A DNA stretch of 64,000 nucleotides, from the NCBI GenBank assembly GCA_037074765.1, contig JBAMDO010000052.1, forward strand, positions 248,001 to 312,000, given 5' to 3'. The notes beneath the pieces were generated by a model. The model was not told where the DNA came from and made no database searches. It saw only the letters and a list, made by a program, of their open reading frames with translations. Positions 1 to 13,600 of this stretch are shown here, piece by piece (the first letter of the stretch is position 1; each line of letters opens with the position of its first letter). This DNA comes from Mansonella perstans (taxonomy: Eukaryota; Nematoda; Chromadorea; Rhabditida; Onchocercidae). A program made the position numbers and the translations under genes.

Positions 1-1856
1 CATTAAAACCGAAAAATTGTACAGTGTATAGTGAGGTAGTGAGTGGAAGAAAAGCGATAATTTAGATGATTGATATTGCTCTTTGATGATGATTTTCTAA
101 TCTCTCCGAAAACTATAATGATGTTTCTTTAATTTTTGACAATTCTGGGAACTTTTGCAAAGTTTACTGGAAAAGCATGTGAATTTATCTTAGGTGATTA
201 GAATATACATAGAACACTTTTTTTTTAGATCAGATTTGAACTATTTATAACTTCTTTGTTTCACTATAATCCATTAATAACATCGCATTTCTGCTATTTG
301 AAGTGTTTTTCCTTTGTTGATAGCACCAAAAACAGTCAAAGTCATCCCACTGCTCGGTTATTCAAATTTTCATTTTATCTTGAAGTTATATCTAAGTAGT
401 AAGTAGCCTTCCTTCTCATCCCTTCCCACTCATTTTTTCACATATCTTTCCATCCATTCTGCATTCACAACTCCGCAGCATATAACTTTCAAAATGTATT
501 TATGCAGTGATGATTCTTTTTTTTTAATCTAAGAAAAAATTTTCAAAATTTCATTCATTTTCGGATGTTAATTCATACAAATTTAAAATTTAAACACTGA
601 CAAAATGTGATGTACATTACCTGGAAAATGTATGTCATTATTGATATCACATACATACATACATACATCTCTCTTTACTAGCTTTTTTTTTCTTCACCAC
701 TAAAAAGGAAAACAAAAATTATTGTGCACTGAAAAAAGAGAGTGTGCTGTGTGCATTTGTCATTCTGTTTAGAGTAGTGCTGTAGCATCAACTATTACTT
801 CCTTCAGCCTATTTTGCTGTCAATTTGTTATGTTGATAAGTGATAAGAGTAGTATGACATTTTTTTTTTTACTTAAAAACAGACAAAAAAGAAAAAGAAA
901 ATAAATGCATAGAAATATACACCCGTTTTAGGAAAAATATTTTAAAAAAATCTCCCAAAAAATAATCGAAATTTTAGCTCTAAACTTCATTGTATTAATT
1001 TTACTGCAATATATAAATTCTGAAATAGTTAACTTGGATCGAAGTTATACTCGTAGGACGAAGTAAGATTCTATGATCATCATAAAAAGCTGATAACAAA
1101 TCATATTTGATACATAGATGATGATACAGTATGCTTCCAACTAGAGAGCTGGAAAATCTTGACAGAGAATTATACATAAGTTAAAAATTCCTAAGGAATC
1201 ATGAAGTATATTTTCAAAATTCTCAACATTTGAAAAATTTTTCTGAAGAGAAGTTATAAACATGTAGAATAGAATGAAAAAGATCGGCAGTGGAAAAGGT
1301 TAATTCGTAAAATGATACAGGATCGAGAATTACATGATTAAATAGCACAAAGATGTCATGTATTTCAGTCTGAAATAATAGAGGAATGGAAAAAAAGTTT
1401 TTGGATCTATTAAAACAGACTTTATCTCATTTATTATGTCCTAAGCAATCGAAGAAATGTGAATAAAGAAAAAATTTTTGGAAGTAATGTGATTGACTTG
1501 CCGGTAGCAAGATTGAACAGTAACTACTTGATCATTTAACAATTTAAAAATCATTTTTCTACAGCTATTAGAGTTAGATAAGGGAACAACAAAGTGGATG
1601 AAAATCGAGACCAGAAGAGCATAAAATTATTATGGCTTTTTTGTCAAGCGTTTTTATCAGTTCACACAGTAGGAAAGATTTTTTTTTGTGATTTGAACAT
1701 GTGCAAAGCGAGCAATATTTCAAATGAACAATTACGCGAACATAATCTAATAAAATTTTGAGAAGCATGCACGTTAAGTAAAATAGTCACTCCAGTGGTG
1801 CCTCTCTTGAGGTGAATAATTTTAACTGGAGGTTTATGTACTTGAAGATACTGAGA
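1..1856. other. non-coding stretch downstream of SMARCAD1
   Basis: No exon with coding character was found on either strand. The only open stretch (1574-1768, minus) has no domain, no splice context and a composition like its surroundings. It contains homopolymer runs and a short CATA microsatellite at 650-668. It probably holds the 3' untranslated region of the minus-strand SMARCAD1 gene next to 1857, then intergenic DNA. Confidence 0.6.
650..668. repeat. CATA tetranucleotide microsatellite
   Basis: Nearly five uninterrupted CATA units. Confidence 0.8.
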
Positions 1857-4800
1857 TTATAATGCAAGCGCCTTTTTGAGAAGTTTTTCAACAATCGAAT
1901 TTTCCATTTCGTTATCTAAAAATAAAATTAAGAAAAAAGAAGTGCCCTGGAAAGTTTTTTAATCATTAAATCAGTCATATGTACAAATAATATCCTTTAC
2001 AATTAGTTCGGATATCCCATTATCAATTTTTACTTAAGCAATAAGTAATCTAAATTTACTTCCAACTTCAATACATTCATTTGAAATAATGAAAACTCCT
2101 TACTTTCTGCTGTACTACCCGTTACTTCTTTTTCAAGTTCAAGCTTCTTTTGAGCAAGAGCTAATATCTCCTCCTCAACTGTATCGGCAGATATTAAACG
2201 TACAACGAAAACATCTCTGCAAAAAAACCGTTAGCATTCTACATTCATTCTACAGAATTAAACGCCTTGAAAGCAAAAATATTTAGCATTTGGCACAAAA
2301 AATACCCTTTTTAATATTTTTAGATGTGTTCAAAGGTATTTTGAAATGTTAAATCATTAAATTGATACCTTCCCCAATACAATAAGATGATCCAGAAATA
2401 AGTTTCATTTCCTTTAATTTGGACTTCTAGAACCAATTTTTAAAAATTTTCTTGAATATAAAAGAAATCTTAACAAATGAATACTTCGTTTGACCCATGC
2501 GATGACATCTTCCTTCCGCTTGTTTGTCATTATATGGATTAAAATCAATATCGTGCAGTATGACATGATTAGCTGCAGTCAAATTGATACCCAAACCACC
2601 AGCTTTGGTAGACAACAAAAATACAAACAGATCAGACGATGAATTATATTCATTGATTACATCTTGCCTGAAGATTTCATAACGGTAAATTAGGAATAAA
2701 TAAATGATGTGAAAAATTTTTACGATGTAAAAACCATCTGAAGAAATGTTAATGTACCTGTCCATAACTGGAGTTGAGCCATCCAAGCGACAATACTGAT
2801 AACCACGTAATTTGAGATAAACCTCAAGAATATCCATTATTGATGTAAATTGACTGAATATTAACACTTTATCTCCCTGAAAGATCACACACTTTGTGAA
2901 TTATCTGATTGAAAGACACAGTCATTTCACGTCATGATCAAAATTCCAACTATTTGCACCCACCTTTTCTTTAATTGAAGGTAGCAGCTTATCTAGTTCT
3001 TTGAATTTTCCAGATTCAAGTGCGACCTCTTCATTGAGGATAAACTGCTGTGTTGAGGTAAATTTTGAACATAATTCGCTAATTGCAAAATCTGATAAAA
3101 AAGCAAGATCTTCGGCAACATGATCTGATTTCTTTTTGCGGTACTCATTTTCCTAAAAGCATAATGGTAAAAACATAATTATATTTTTCAACTGCTAAAA
3201 CAAAAAACAAAATGCAGCAGTGACAAAGCGACCGCCGTAAAACAAAAACAAAATGCGACAAAACCACAGCATTGAAGCAGTTCTAGTTAAGGTTAAATTT
3301 GAAAATTAAAACTAGACATGAACAATTTTAAAGCTTAAATTTTGAATGCCATGCTCAGTTTTAAAAAAAGCATACAACTTCCAAATTTTAATTTTATCTG
3401 CTGAAATCTATAGCTAATAAGGATTCTATTAACAGATGCAGCACATCATTATAACTTACAAGGATTTATACAGAACATAAATTTAAATACAATGAGATTG
3501 AAAAACAAACCTTTGCACACAAAATTTCGGCAATTTGAATCACTTTATCGTCATTATATAATCTCCTATACAACAAGGGATGATTGGCCACTTGTCGCAA
3601 TTGCATTAATGGACTTGAACTGTATTTTTCACCATTTGCTTCTAGTAGACGGAATTCACGCACCAAATCTGTATAGATTTCTTTTTGTTCCGCAATCATT
3701 GGACACTTGATCACACGATCCTTTTTCTTTGGTAAATAACTTAATACCTATAAAAATTGATAAAATTCAAAAAAAATCATTAGTTTGTCAAATTTAACAC
3801 GAATTTTTGCATAATAAGCTAGTCAGTTAATTGCACCGTTTCACCAGTCATTACACCAAATTTTTAAGAATAGTTTTTCACTTGCTAAACAAAGAACAAG
3901 CAAACTTTAATAACAATTCCAAACATTTTTAACAAATCATTTTCTTGTCTTCTTTATCGAAGTGCTTTCTCATTTGCATTTCTTTGAACGTAGGATGCTT
4001 TGAAATTGCCATTTTTACGAGTATATGATTTTTTGGGAATTTTATCAAGAAATTTAGAGCAACAAAAATATTCAAAAGAAAAGGAAACATACATCTGCTT
4101 TTAATCTCCGTAAAATGTATGGCTTCAGGATTGCTTTTGCTTGTTCAATTTTATCAGCTTCATACAATGCACCATTTTTGGCTTCCAATGAAGGTATTTT
4201 CTTTAAATGAAAACTCTTTTATTACGTGTCATATATAATTCATCTTTCCATTCAATAAACATTAAAATGAAATCTAACCAGAGAGTTTGCAAATTCCCAC
4301 GACACCTTGCAATCCTAATTCCATTCAAGAATGGTAATTGAATAACGTGCCATGTTTAAGATAAATGATCTCAAATCGGAACTTTGAAAACAAACCTGCT
4401 GGAACTGTTGCAAAAGTTGTCCAATATCACCACAATATTTTGTAAACAATTTCGTCATTGTGAAAAACATTAGTGAAATTAGCTCAACAAGATTGTTTTG
4501 AAGAGGTGTGCCAGTAATTAAAATTTTTCTCTCACCCTGTAATTCCATCCAATCATTTGTTTTAAACAAGCAGAATAACCTCTTAACATCGACAGAAAAT
4601 TGTGATGGTAATATTTTAAATCTTTCTCAGCAGACTTTAACTAATTTATAATCAAGTCATTATTGGGAGATTTGTAGTATGATTTATAAAATAATCAATA
4701 TAAGAGTTTAAAAAGCAATTACACGTGATACAATAAGCTTGCTAATCTATTTTCACTGATGAAAACATATTGCTGTCAACGGACAGCACTATAAAAAACG

Positions 4801-7800
4801 CTGGTAATATCCGAAATATAACGAAATAAAACATACATGAATTTTCATAAGATTTTTGTAGCGATCAGTATTACAATTCTTCAATAGATGGCCTTCATCA
4901 TAAATAACATAATTTATCCGGAAACGCTTGAAAAATTTCCGGTCTTCTGTTTTGGATCCAACCATATTATAAGTTGTTAGCAAAACATCTATCTATAATG
5001 AGAACCTAGGATAATGTTTCAATACGACGAAAAAATATTCCTGATACACTAACTGCCAAAACCCATTCTTACCTAAAAATAAATTGTCCTCCTGAATTAC
5101 TGCTACATCGTATGTTCAACGTCACTATAGCTGCATTCTCGGCTGCCTCAGTTACTTATTTATCAAATCTTATATTCTGTTGCACTGTTTTTTTCAAAGT
5201 AGTGACGAAGAGTTCCCGATATTTGGAATTCTTCATTTCCGAAAAAAATACTGCTTTAATTGTGACTCTGAAAGAGTTATAAACTTACATTTCTGTCAGT
5301 TGCCATGTGCCTTAGTTGTCTCCGGTCAGCAATGCTACCATAATATGTGATGATATTGACTTTCGGAGACCATTTTGAAAATTCGCTAAGCCAATTTTCA
5401 ATTGTCGAAGATGGTACCACAATTAAATGTGGCCCTTTGATATGCTCACTCTTTAAGTAAGTTATAAAAGCTATTACTTGAACTGTTTTTCCAAGACCCT
5501 GAAAAACAACGAATTATTGCAGATTAGCATGACATAAATGAAAGTAAACTATTTCCATTTATGTATATATGTTCGTAGGGCTAGGACGTAACAACTCTGC
5601 TAGATTTGTGCTCTTCAGCGCAGCTTCAATGAAGCAGTTATCTCAGTCCAATATGACAAATCAATAGTCAACATATTTTCTTTACCGGTAATTCGTCAAA
5701 CTACGTCGCATTAGCAATAAAGATATTGTATCAAATATTTTGAAATTTATAAAAGAAAATAGTGCCAATTCGAACTTTTTAAGCCCAACCCATGAAAGAT
5801 ATGAAGGGAATATCTTCCAAAAAAATATGCAATAATTAGGAATACTTTCCCATTATTCTTTCCTCCTCTCCTTCTCTCTATCATCGCTCCTTGAACTATT
5901 ATAAACAATTACCATTTCATCAGCTAAAATAGCATTCAGTTTTAGTTTATGCATCATCAAAAGCCAATTCAGGCCAATTTGCTGGTATGGATGAAGCTCG
6001 CATCTGGAAATAACCACTGATGAAAGTAATTACTTTTTTTTTTAAATGATAAGTAAATTACTATTCAAAAAACGCACTCTTCACTTAGTAGTTTTGGCTT
6101 CATTTGCAACTGCTTGGATTTAATCGATTCCAAAGCAGAATGAATTTCTTCCGAATGTTGACGACAATCATCCAAGATATTTTCAAGTATACTTCGGTTT
6201 TCCAAAAAGTCTAAATATTGCTCGGCAGCGTAGGATCCACGTGGGCATTGCAAAAGACGAGATTCCTAGAATTTACTACACAGTTTGAACTTGAGTCTCT
6301 CTCTACATGATGGCTGTGCAGATGCTCGGAATTTGTAAACAATCCAAATGCTGCATATGATCATAATAACATGATAAAACAATTCACATAATTAATAATA
6401 AGGAAAGACAAGATGCTGCAGAATTCTTACCAAGTCTTCATAATCTCGAAATGGCCGATTACTGATTATAAAATCAGCTACTTTATCGCTTATACGTGGT
6501 GTTTCCATCAACATGTTTCGATTAGCTTCGTTGAAAAACGCCACACAGCAATTTTTCAAATTCATCGATGAAGTAGTATTTCGATGACTTCGTCTCTCCA
6601 TAATCTAAATTAAAGCTACTGAAAATAACTAGTCTACTAAAACTAGTGTTCTGCACCCAGATATCACTAACTGAAGTTTATTAATCATTATGAATTGTCG
6701 CGTGTTTTTCGTATTCCTAATTTTATTGAAACATACTAATGTGCCAAATACCAAGATTTCACTTTTACCAATTTATCAGTTCTGTCTTGAGCTAATTTTG
6801 CTTTATTTAATATAAGATCCAAAACAAAGTTTTCTGAATCACTGTACCAACCTGACCACTTCCACTATCACTATCGCTCTTGCCTATTCGTGCCGAACTA
6901 TCCGAATCATAATGTTCGCCATTTTCACTTTCTTCGCTGGTTGAATTCACATATTTCTTGTGCTTTTTAGCTCTCTTCACCATCATTTTTAAACTTATTG
7001 GAACCTTCAACAAGTTACAAAAATTGATTGAACGATATACGGTTAAGAGTCAAGAACTGCTACCATGCTACAGCATCTACTGTTTTCCGCATAGGCTGAA
7101 TCGAAATCTCGGACAGTAACGTACGACAGAATTCCTTCTGGTAAATACTGAGTACGTTTACGCTAAAATTTTAGCAAGCTATTTGTATCCTACATATCTC
7201 AACATCAACGAATGATCCTAGTCATTACAGAATCACTAGAAAATTACTTTTTCTTTATCGCTTTCCGGTTTTTCATCACTGGAAGAAATGACTGCTCTTT
7301 TTCGTCTTTTTTTCCTGGTAGTCGATTGAGCAGCTGCATGCACATCAGCTTGCTTTAGAAAACTGTTTAATCGTGGCTTGCATAGCCAGTTTACTGATTG
7401 CTCGCCATCACTTTCCTGGTCACTTGGCTCGCTATCCGTTAACGTTCGCAGCCTTAAAAATGATGACATGAAATTTGAAATCTGCATTTCTCAAACGCCA
7501 GCATTTTCATTCACATATAACAAAAATCATTAAACTACAAATAAAAAACTGAACAAAACTGTTCGCCTTGAAGCATGTTTTCCTCAACAATAATTACTTG
7601 CAGACAATGATTTCGACAACTATTTCACTAGAAGAAATAAGTCTATAATTCATGATAACCAGATTTTCATTAATTTCCTTGGATACCAGTCATATGAATC
7701 ACTTGACAGCAACTGTTCTCCCGATATTTGCATTTTCATGAAAAAATATCCAAATTTAACTTCAAATAGTCAGTCATTCTTATAAAAAAATCATATTTAC

Positions 7801-8210
7801 CTTTCCTCAAAAGTTAGATCTTTATGTACAATATTCGGTATAGCTCGGATGCTTCTTGAAGGTGCTTCGGATATCTCTTTTTTATCCTCAACCACTTCTG
7901 TATCTGAGTTCTGTCCTTTCCAACAATTAGTAGTGTGCGGTGTTTCTAAATTTTTCAAATCCTCATCATTTGACCCATTTGCAACCAGTTCTTCCTCCTC
8001 TGAAGAAGACATCAAACGCCGGCTACATGATGGTGTCTTTTTCGTCTCTAAAAATTATTATGCTTTGTACAGCTTCCATGATATCATTTCAGTTAGAAGC
8101 ACTTTTTTCAGTGGATATGCAAAATTTGATAAAATTTTACCTTTTGTTCCATGCTGAAGCTGTGTTCGATTGTCCTTCCTGCCATTCCTTGATGCAAGCA
8201 AATTTACCAT
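1857..8210 (-). CDS. SMARCAD1: SNF2-family chromatin remodeller, SMARCAD1/Fun30 type
   Basis: Likely an ATP-driven nucleosome remodeller (Fun30/SMARCAD1/ETL1 class) acting in the nucleus in heterochromatin maintenance and DNA-end processing. I reconstruct 17 exons (high to low): 8141-8210, 7801-8047, 7248-7452, 6852-7004, 6431-6604, 6078-6265, 5913-6003, 5289-5498, 4837-4992, 4396-4536, 4093-4200, 3511-3747, 2964-3152, 2758-2876, 2485-2667, 2104-2216, 1857-1915; 880 residues, all phases consistent. The first 225 residues are acidic/serine-rich, with a basic KKRRKR stretch. Residues 226-283 carry the family block [10 protein letters not shown]...[14 protein letters not shown]. Walker A is GLGKT (377-381), motif II is DEGH (478-481), followed by TGTPLQNN; the helicase C-lobe has [24 protein letters not shown] and [11 protein letters not shown]. 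Motif II is DEGH, as in SMARCAD1 rather than Snf2. Length is slightly below human SMARCAD1 (about 1,026). CUE motifs of the vertebrate protein were not seen. The exon 6 donor is GTGCGT at 6077, six codons before a read-through stop. Confidence 0.93.
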
Positions 8211-9040
8211 CTACAAATTAGGTTGTTAATTTCTGAATCAGTATCATAATATAATATATAAGCTTCACAGTCTTTCGACGTTCAACTCTTTCTTGCTGTA
8301 TGAGAACATCATTTTTCAGAAAGGCGAAAAATCAAAATCAAAGATGCTTGAAAAGAATCCATCTCCAATCAACCCGAGAACGATCACAATTTGAAAAAAA
8401 CGTGATCATTCACGTTATCTTTTCATTGTGATATTTTGAACCTCTTTAATAATTTGAACTAACACATCAAAGTCTAAGACACATATAGTCCCGATAGACC
8501 ATCACAATTTCATTAGATATCATGTTTATTTTGTCTAAGATTGCGAGATTTTGAAAAATTCTGCACAAATATTAGATGTGATTTTCTGCTTAACAAAAAT
8601 TCATCAACTAAACAGTGCAGCTACAAAATTAAAAACTCTAAAGAAACACAAGGTTTTTTTTACGATTGTTTAAATGAAAAAACATTTATTGAATCTCCAA
8701 AATTTTCGATGAAAATTTTGAGATTTTTGAAAAAAGAAAGTTTAATCCGTTAACTTATAAATCATTCGAAACGTTAATTTTTATTTCTTTTAAAGTAATT
8801 TTAAATAAAAAAGTGAAGAGGAACACTAAGTAGAAATATTCGGACATTATGGAAACTGAATTTTCATTTGGTAAAAAATGAAAATTATAAAAACTTTGAT
8901 TGAAAATATTTGATATAAATTTAATAAAGACTACGGCACTCAATTAAAATTTAGACTTTCTTCTCACTGATTTGATAAAATTCAGAACAATTTCGGGAAA
9001 AAAAAAACTTCTAAGACTTCAGAAGGATAAAATAGGCGAC

Positions 9041-9163
9041 CTGAGCAACAGATTGTTTCTTAAAAGCCAACCCGCGAATGATTTCTTTTACTGATTCATT
9101 GGGACGATGAGCCACACGACGTCTTTCACCGGTAATAGCTCCAAATGACTCAGCAGCATTCAT
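9041..9163 (-). CDS. possible additional 5' coding exon of SMARCAD1 (or a small separate ORF)
   Basis: An ATG at 9163 opens 41 codons beginning MNAAESFGAITGERRR, with ordinary coding composition and an A at -3. It ends at CAG/GTCGCC (9041). If spliced at that non-standard donor to the acceptor TTTGTAG before 8210, the frame continues into SMARCAD1 and would extend its N-terminus. Read through without splicing it stops after 50 codons. The ATG at 8210 immediately follows an acceptor-like TTTGTAG, so it could equally be a trans-spliced first exon. The family is not recognised. Confidence 0.35.
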
Positions 9164-9882
9164 TTTTCTTGGCTTTTTTTGCTTCCCTTACCTTACCTTC
9201 TTCAACTCAAGCCAAACAAATCCTGGGCCTAACAGTTAATTCCAACTGGCGCCCAATTACTTCCGCTAGTTTTCCAGCCAAGAACACGAAGTAAACAATT
9301 TCATTTCTCAGTTGTAATTTAGGTGATTAGTGATATTTACATCACTCTGCCAAGGTTATTATGAAATTTCACGTTCTACTCTTTAAAATACATTTCCTCT
9401 TCATCGTAATCCATATGTTATACACGTTTTACTCGTATGAAACGTGTATTTATGCGTGCAAAACGTATAAATTATTATTAGAACTTATTAGAAGCATTGA
9501 TATCTACGTTGTCTATTTAAAGCACTTTTTCCTTGCAACTATCATAGATGGTTTTTTTTTTTTTTTTTTTTTCTATATGAACTTTTTATGTCAAATTTAT
9601 TTCCATTGATTAGATATCTAAAGTTCCCTTAATTTTAGCCAGTAATTGATGAAATGGAATCCTTTATCTTTTCCATTCATTTAATATATGAAATGGCTAT
9701 TAATTAGGCACGTAACCATTGCAATTAATTATTTTAGCGATCATTTGCAAGTATTTGTGAGTTGAAATGAGGCAATAAGAGATCTAAAAAAATGGTAAAG
9801 CATTAGAAGTATTTGAGATTGATTAAAGATTGTAACTAAATGAATGAAACTGAAGTATTGTTCATTCATTGAAGAATTTTGA

Positions 9883-9908
<26 letters not shown>
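9883..9908. repeat. (AC)13 dinucleotide microsatellite
   Basis: Thirteen uninterrupted AC units in the SMARCAD1 upstream gap. Confidence 0.95.
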
Positions 9909-9913
<5 letters not shown>

Positions 9914-10625
9914 TTCTAATGAACATTTTCTTCATTGATTTCAAAAGTTTCAATTGTTAAATTATTTTCACATTTTTGCATTTTCATTTTTTATTTTTCA
10001 AATGCATTCAACTTAACAAATAGTAAGATGAAAAATACATTCACATAAATGATCTAAGTGACATTTCATAACTGATTTGATATGTGCTGATTAACATCCA
10101 TTGGATCTTCTTTCCTGAAATTCTGAATATCATTTAATTGATATTATGCTTATGTAGTATGTTTATTACTGTAGGAAATGATGATGATGATGTTATGTTG
10201 CAAATAATCTGCGGATGATATTTGTGCCAGTGTTACTATATTAATGAGTGTTGTTTAATTACTATAGTATTAGTAGTCAAACTTTTGATAATTAGTTGTA
10301 GATTGGTGCAAGAAATTGTATTGTCATGGATAGAGCCAGTCTGGACTAGTTATAAATAATGATTTGTTAAATTAATATGGAAATTCAAGTTTGCAGTTTA
10401 AAATATCTTTACAAGAAGTAAGAGCTTTGCATGTGGATGTAACATATCATTAAATTGTAAATTACAGCAAATTGGAATAAACAGAAATTAATTTTAAATT
10501 CTCATTTGCAAACATTAACTTGCTTGTCCAATTGAAAAAGTAATGTGAATGGATAAGTTAAAATAAGATGGAGAGGTTTATTTTCTTTCGATAAATTTCA
10601 CAGTAAATATTGCATAGGAAAAGTT

Positions 10626-13600
10626 TTACCTGTTATGCGAAATTCTGGAATGAACAGCTACTGGCAATGTATAAAGCCTTAAATTTAGTGGATGAAATGA
10701 TGTCCAGGATTATTACTGGATTTTCCCTACTTTTTTTTCTATATCATTCACAAAACTTAATTCTATGTCAGAAATAAATTTTTCTCTGACATAATAGCGC
10801 CGAAATATGAAAGAAAATATTCCTGGCACTTCTAGGTAACATTATCAGCCAAAAGTTGATTGGCATAATAATAACTGTAAGTTCGCCAAAATAACTCCCA
10901 AAACCTAAAGGCATAATAATAACTATTGATTAGTTGATTAGTTGTTTACTTGATTAGTTATTAGTTGTTCATAGTTGATTACTTGGTTGATAATCCCGCT
11001 TTACAAAGCTTATGTGAACATAGCTTACCATGGGTTTTCAAGAGTTCGGTTAAGTCTTGCTTCTGCTCGTTTATCCGGTGGTTTCCACAAAATCTTTTCG
11101 TTTGACTTCTTAGTTGTATTTTCCGCCCCATCTATGATAGATTATAATTGGGAAAATACATAACAAAGCTGATTCAAATCATTTAGTATAATGGTAGCAA
11201 TTAATGCTGAAAGAAAAAAACTTCACTTATTCTTGATTCGTTTCTAATTTTCGAATTATCTTTTTGCTTGCTTTCTTTTTCCCAATAAGATTGTTCGTTC
11301 AAAAGTGTGTTGTCTAGAAGAAAATTGTTTGAAATTACTATTAATTTAATAATAGTAATTAAATTGATGGCAACAGAATTCCTGATTGAATTATATCTTA
11401 AAATTGCAGTAACTGTTACACTTTAAACTACCTGTACTTTATTTGACTTTTTTTTTTTTTTTTTGATTTCTACTATCAGTTTACTTAATAACTCAAAAAA
11501 CGAAAAAGAAAAGAATAGATGCAATCAAATTTCACAGTGACAGCAAATACTGATCTAAAATTCGAGTCATTCATTTTCTGCTTCTCTTAATCATTCCCTG
11601 TCCTTTGTATTTCATTTCCTCTCAGCATAATTTCCGAATTAGATTGTTTTACAGATTTCTCTAATTTATTTCTTATCCCCAATATTATAATATTAGTTAT
11701 CAGACAAGCACAAATATAAATTCCTATTAACATTACGAAAATTGAACAGACCTGGTGGTGCATTTACTGATGCAGGAGTTAACGTTACAGACGTTGGCGA
11801 CGTTACATTTGCTGATGCAGAAGTTAACGTTGCAGACGTTGGCGACGTTTGCGTATTTCCATCTTCCGTTTTGGTCGATAGTTCTACGCTAGTATCTAAC
11901 ATTGTATCCTGTACTGAATCCTGAATGTTGCCCTTAATTAATTGCTTTACCCAAAATCTTCATTTCCGTGTTTGAAAAAATAAAAAACGACTGTTGTTGT
12001 TCTTGTCGCCGATAGATTCAGTTTTCAGTAAGGTTATCAAATTTGTGAATCTCTCATTTAAAGCTTTCACAAAGCCTACTAATAGACAGCCTTGTTTAGT
12101 TGAAAATATACTGTTATATTCTATAGGATTTCATACAATTTTATTTCCATCTTTCATTATCTGAGAATATCAGCATCACTAAATTGCTACATATATACTT
12201 CATTAATCAGAAATGATTTTGGATGGACGTTGTATTTATAACTAATTAATTAATTTTTGAATGGTTTATGAATGATTGCATTAAAGTCTCCAAAAACAAA
12301 AGGTGACAAACAGAAGACAATTGAGGATCTGCCAATTTTTTCGACATATTATTTCGAGTTGTATCAGATGAAAGATAATTTCCCTCACCAGTTGTCTCAG
12401 GTGAAAGATTATTTCCCGCATCATTTTCTTCATCTTTTTCATCATATGAATCGTTTGCTGAAAAATTCAAAATTTATTTCAAAACCGCCAATGTACTAAT
12501 TCTGTTGCATATTGGATACACATATTTTTTACTTTGCTTAATTGATAGACATATATTTTTCATTTGTTTTTTATTTATTTATTTATTCATTGTTTATTTA
12601 CTTATTTATGTATTCACTTACTTAGCTAATTTAGATTCATTTAATTAATTAGTTCATAAATTTGCTTGCTTATTTATTTATTAGAACCGAAAATTTGGTT
12701 CTTTTTGAGCTACTATTTTTTCCACTCTCAAATTATTATACTCTTGATAGATCTGTCTGAACTGACCAAATCAATACAATCAAGACTAAATCAATGAACT
12801 GATCAGTTTCAAATTAAAGGCTATTTAATTAAAAATAAGCACATTGAAATTGCTTCATATGTTAGAAGAAGAAGTGTTGGTAACACAAAAATGGTAAGAT
12901 TTGTTTTGAAAATTCAAGCCTGGTAATATAGGAATAAATTTCGAAAAAAAAGATTGAAATTTACTGGATGGTTCAGGAATGAGGAGAATTCGTTTGTTTG
13001 GTGAATAATATGGAATTGGACTTGTTGAGCGAGCAATACGATTGATCCATTCATAAACTTGGCTGGGTTTAACTTGATGATGATACCGCTTTGGCTAAAA
13101 TACGAACGAATAACCAAAAAATACTATAGATCATTGATATTAATCGGAACTAAAAAAGTTTCGATTGTAAAAGTGGATAGACTTGTTTCGAGATATTCTT
13201 ATATTTGATGCATTTATTAAGTCTGAAATAATTAGTTGAGAAAAATGTAATGAAGAAAATGCTATTTAATCTTATCCTTTAAAAAAATAAATTTATGTGA
13301 TATTTGTTAGAAGTTAGCAAATCTAGCAATTATGAGCAATTATCATAGATAGAATTCATTCTTGGGAAGAAGGCGATTGATGACATGTTAGCCAATACTA
13401 AATCATACTATTGGCGTTGATGTCATCGTTGATGTCATCTTTTGACCAGTAGATTTTCTAATTTCCTTCTTCTCCTAAAATATTTGTCCTCTAACTAAAT
13501 AAAAATTATCAATTATTATTCATTGGTAGTTTCTTATTAACGGTAAACAATTGTCAAAGTCATTATCGATTAGCTTTTAATTGAAGACATGATAATTTTT

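Larger units (their letters stand above)
8211..10625. other. intergenic region with simple repeats
   Basis: Apart from the candidate exon at 9041-9163, no coding signal was seen. It holds a T-run near 9550-9573, an (AC)13 tract at 9883-9908, and a short ATG triplet run near 10181-10192. It should contain the promoter of SMARCAD1 and the 3' untranslated region of the minus-strand gene ending at 10626. Confidence 0.5.

Noticed and set aside
1574..1768. 64-codon minus-strand open frame
   Set aside because: Composition like the AT-rich background and no domain or context.
6065..6077. Read-through of SMARCAD1 exon 6 to a stop codon
   Set aside because: The GTGCGT donor at 6077 restores the conserved [16 protein letters not shown] helicase sequence, so the stop is intronic.
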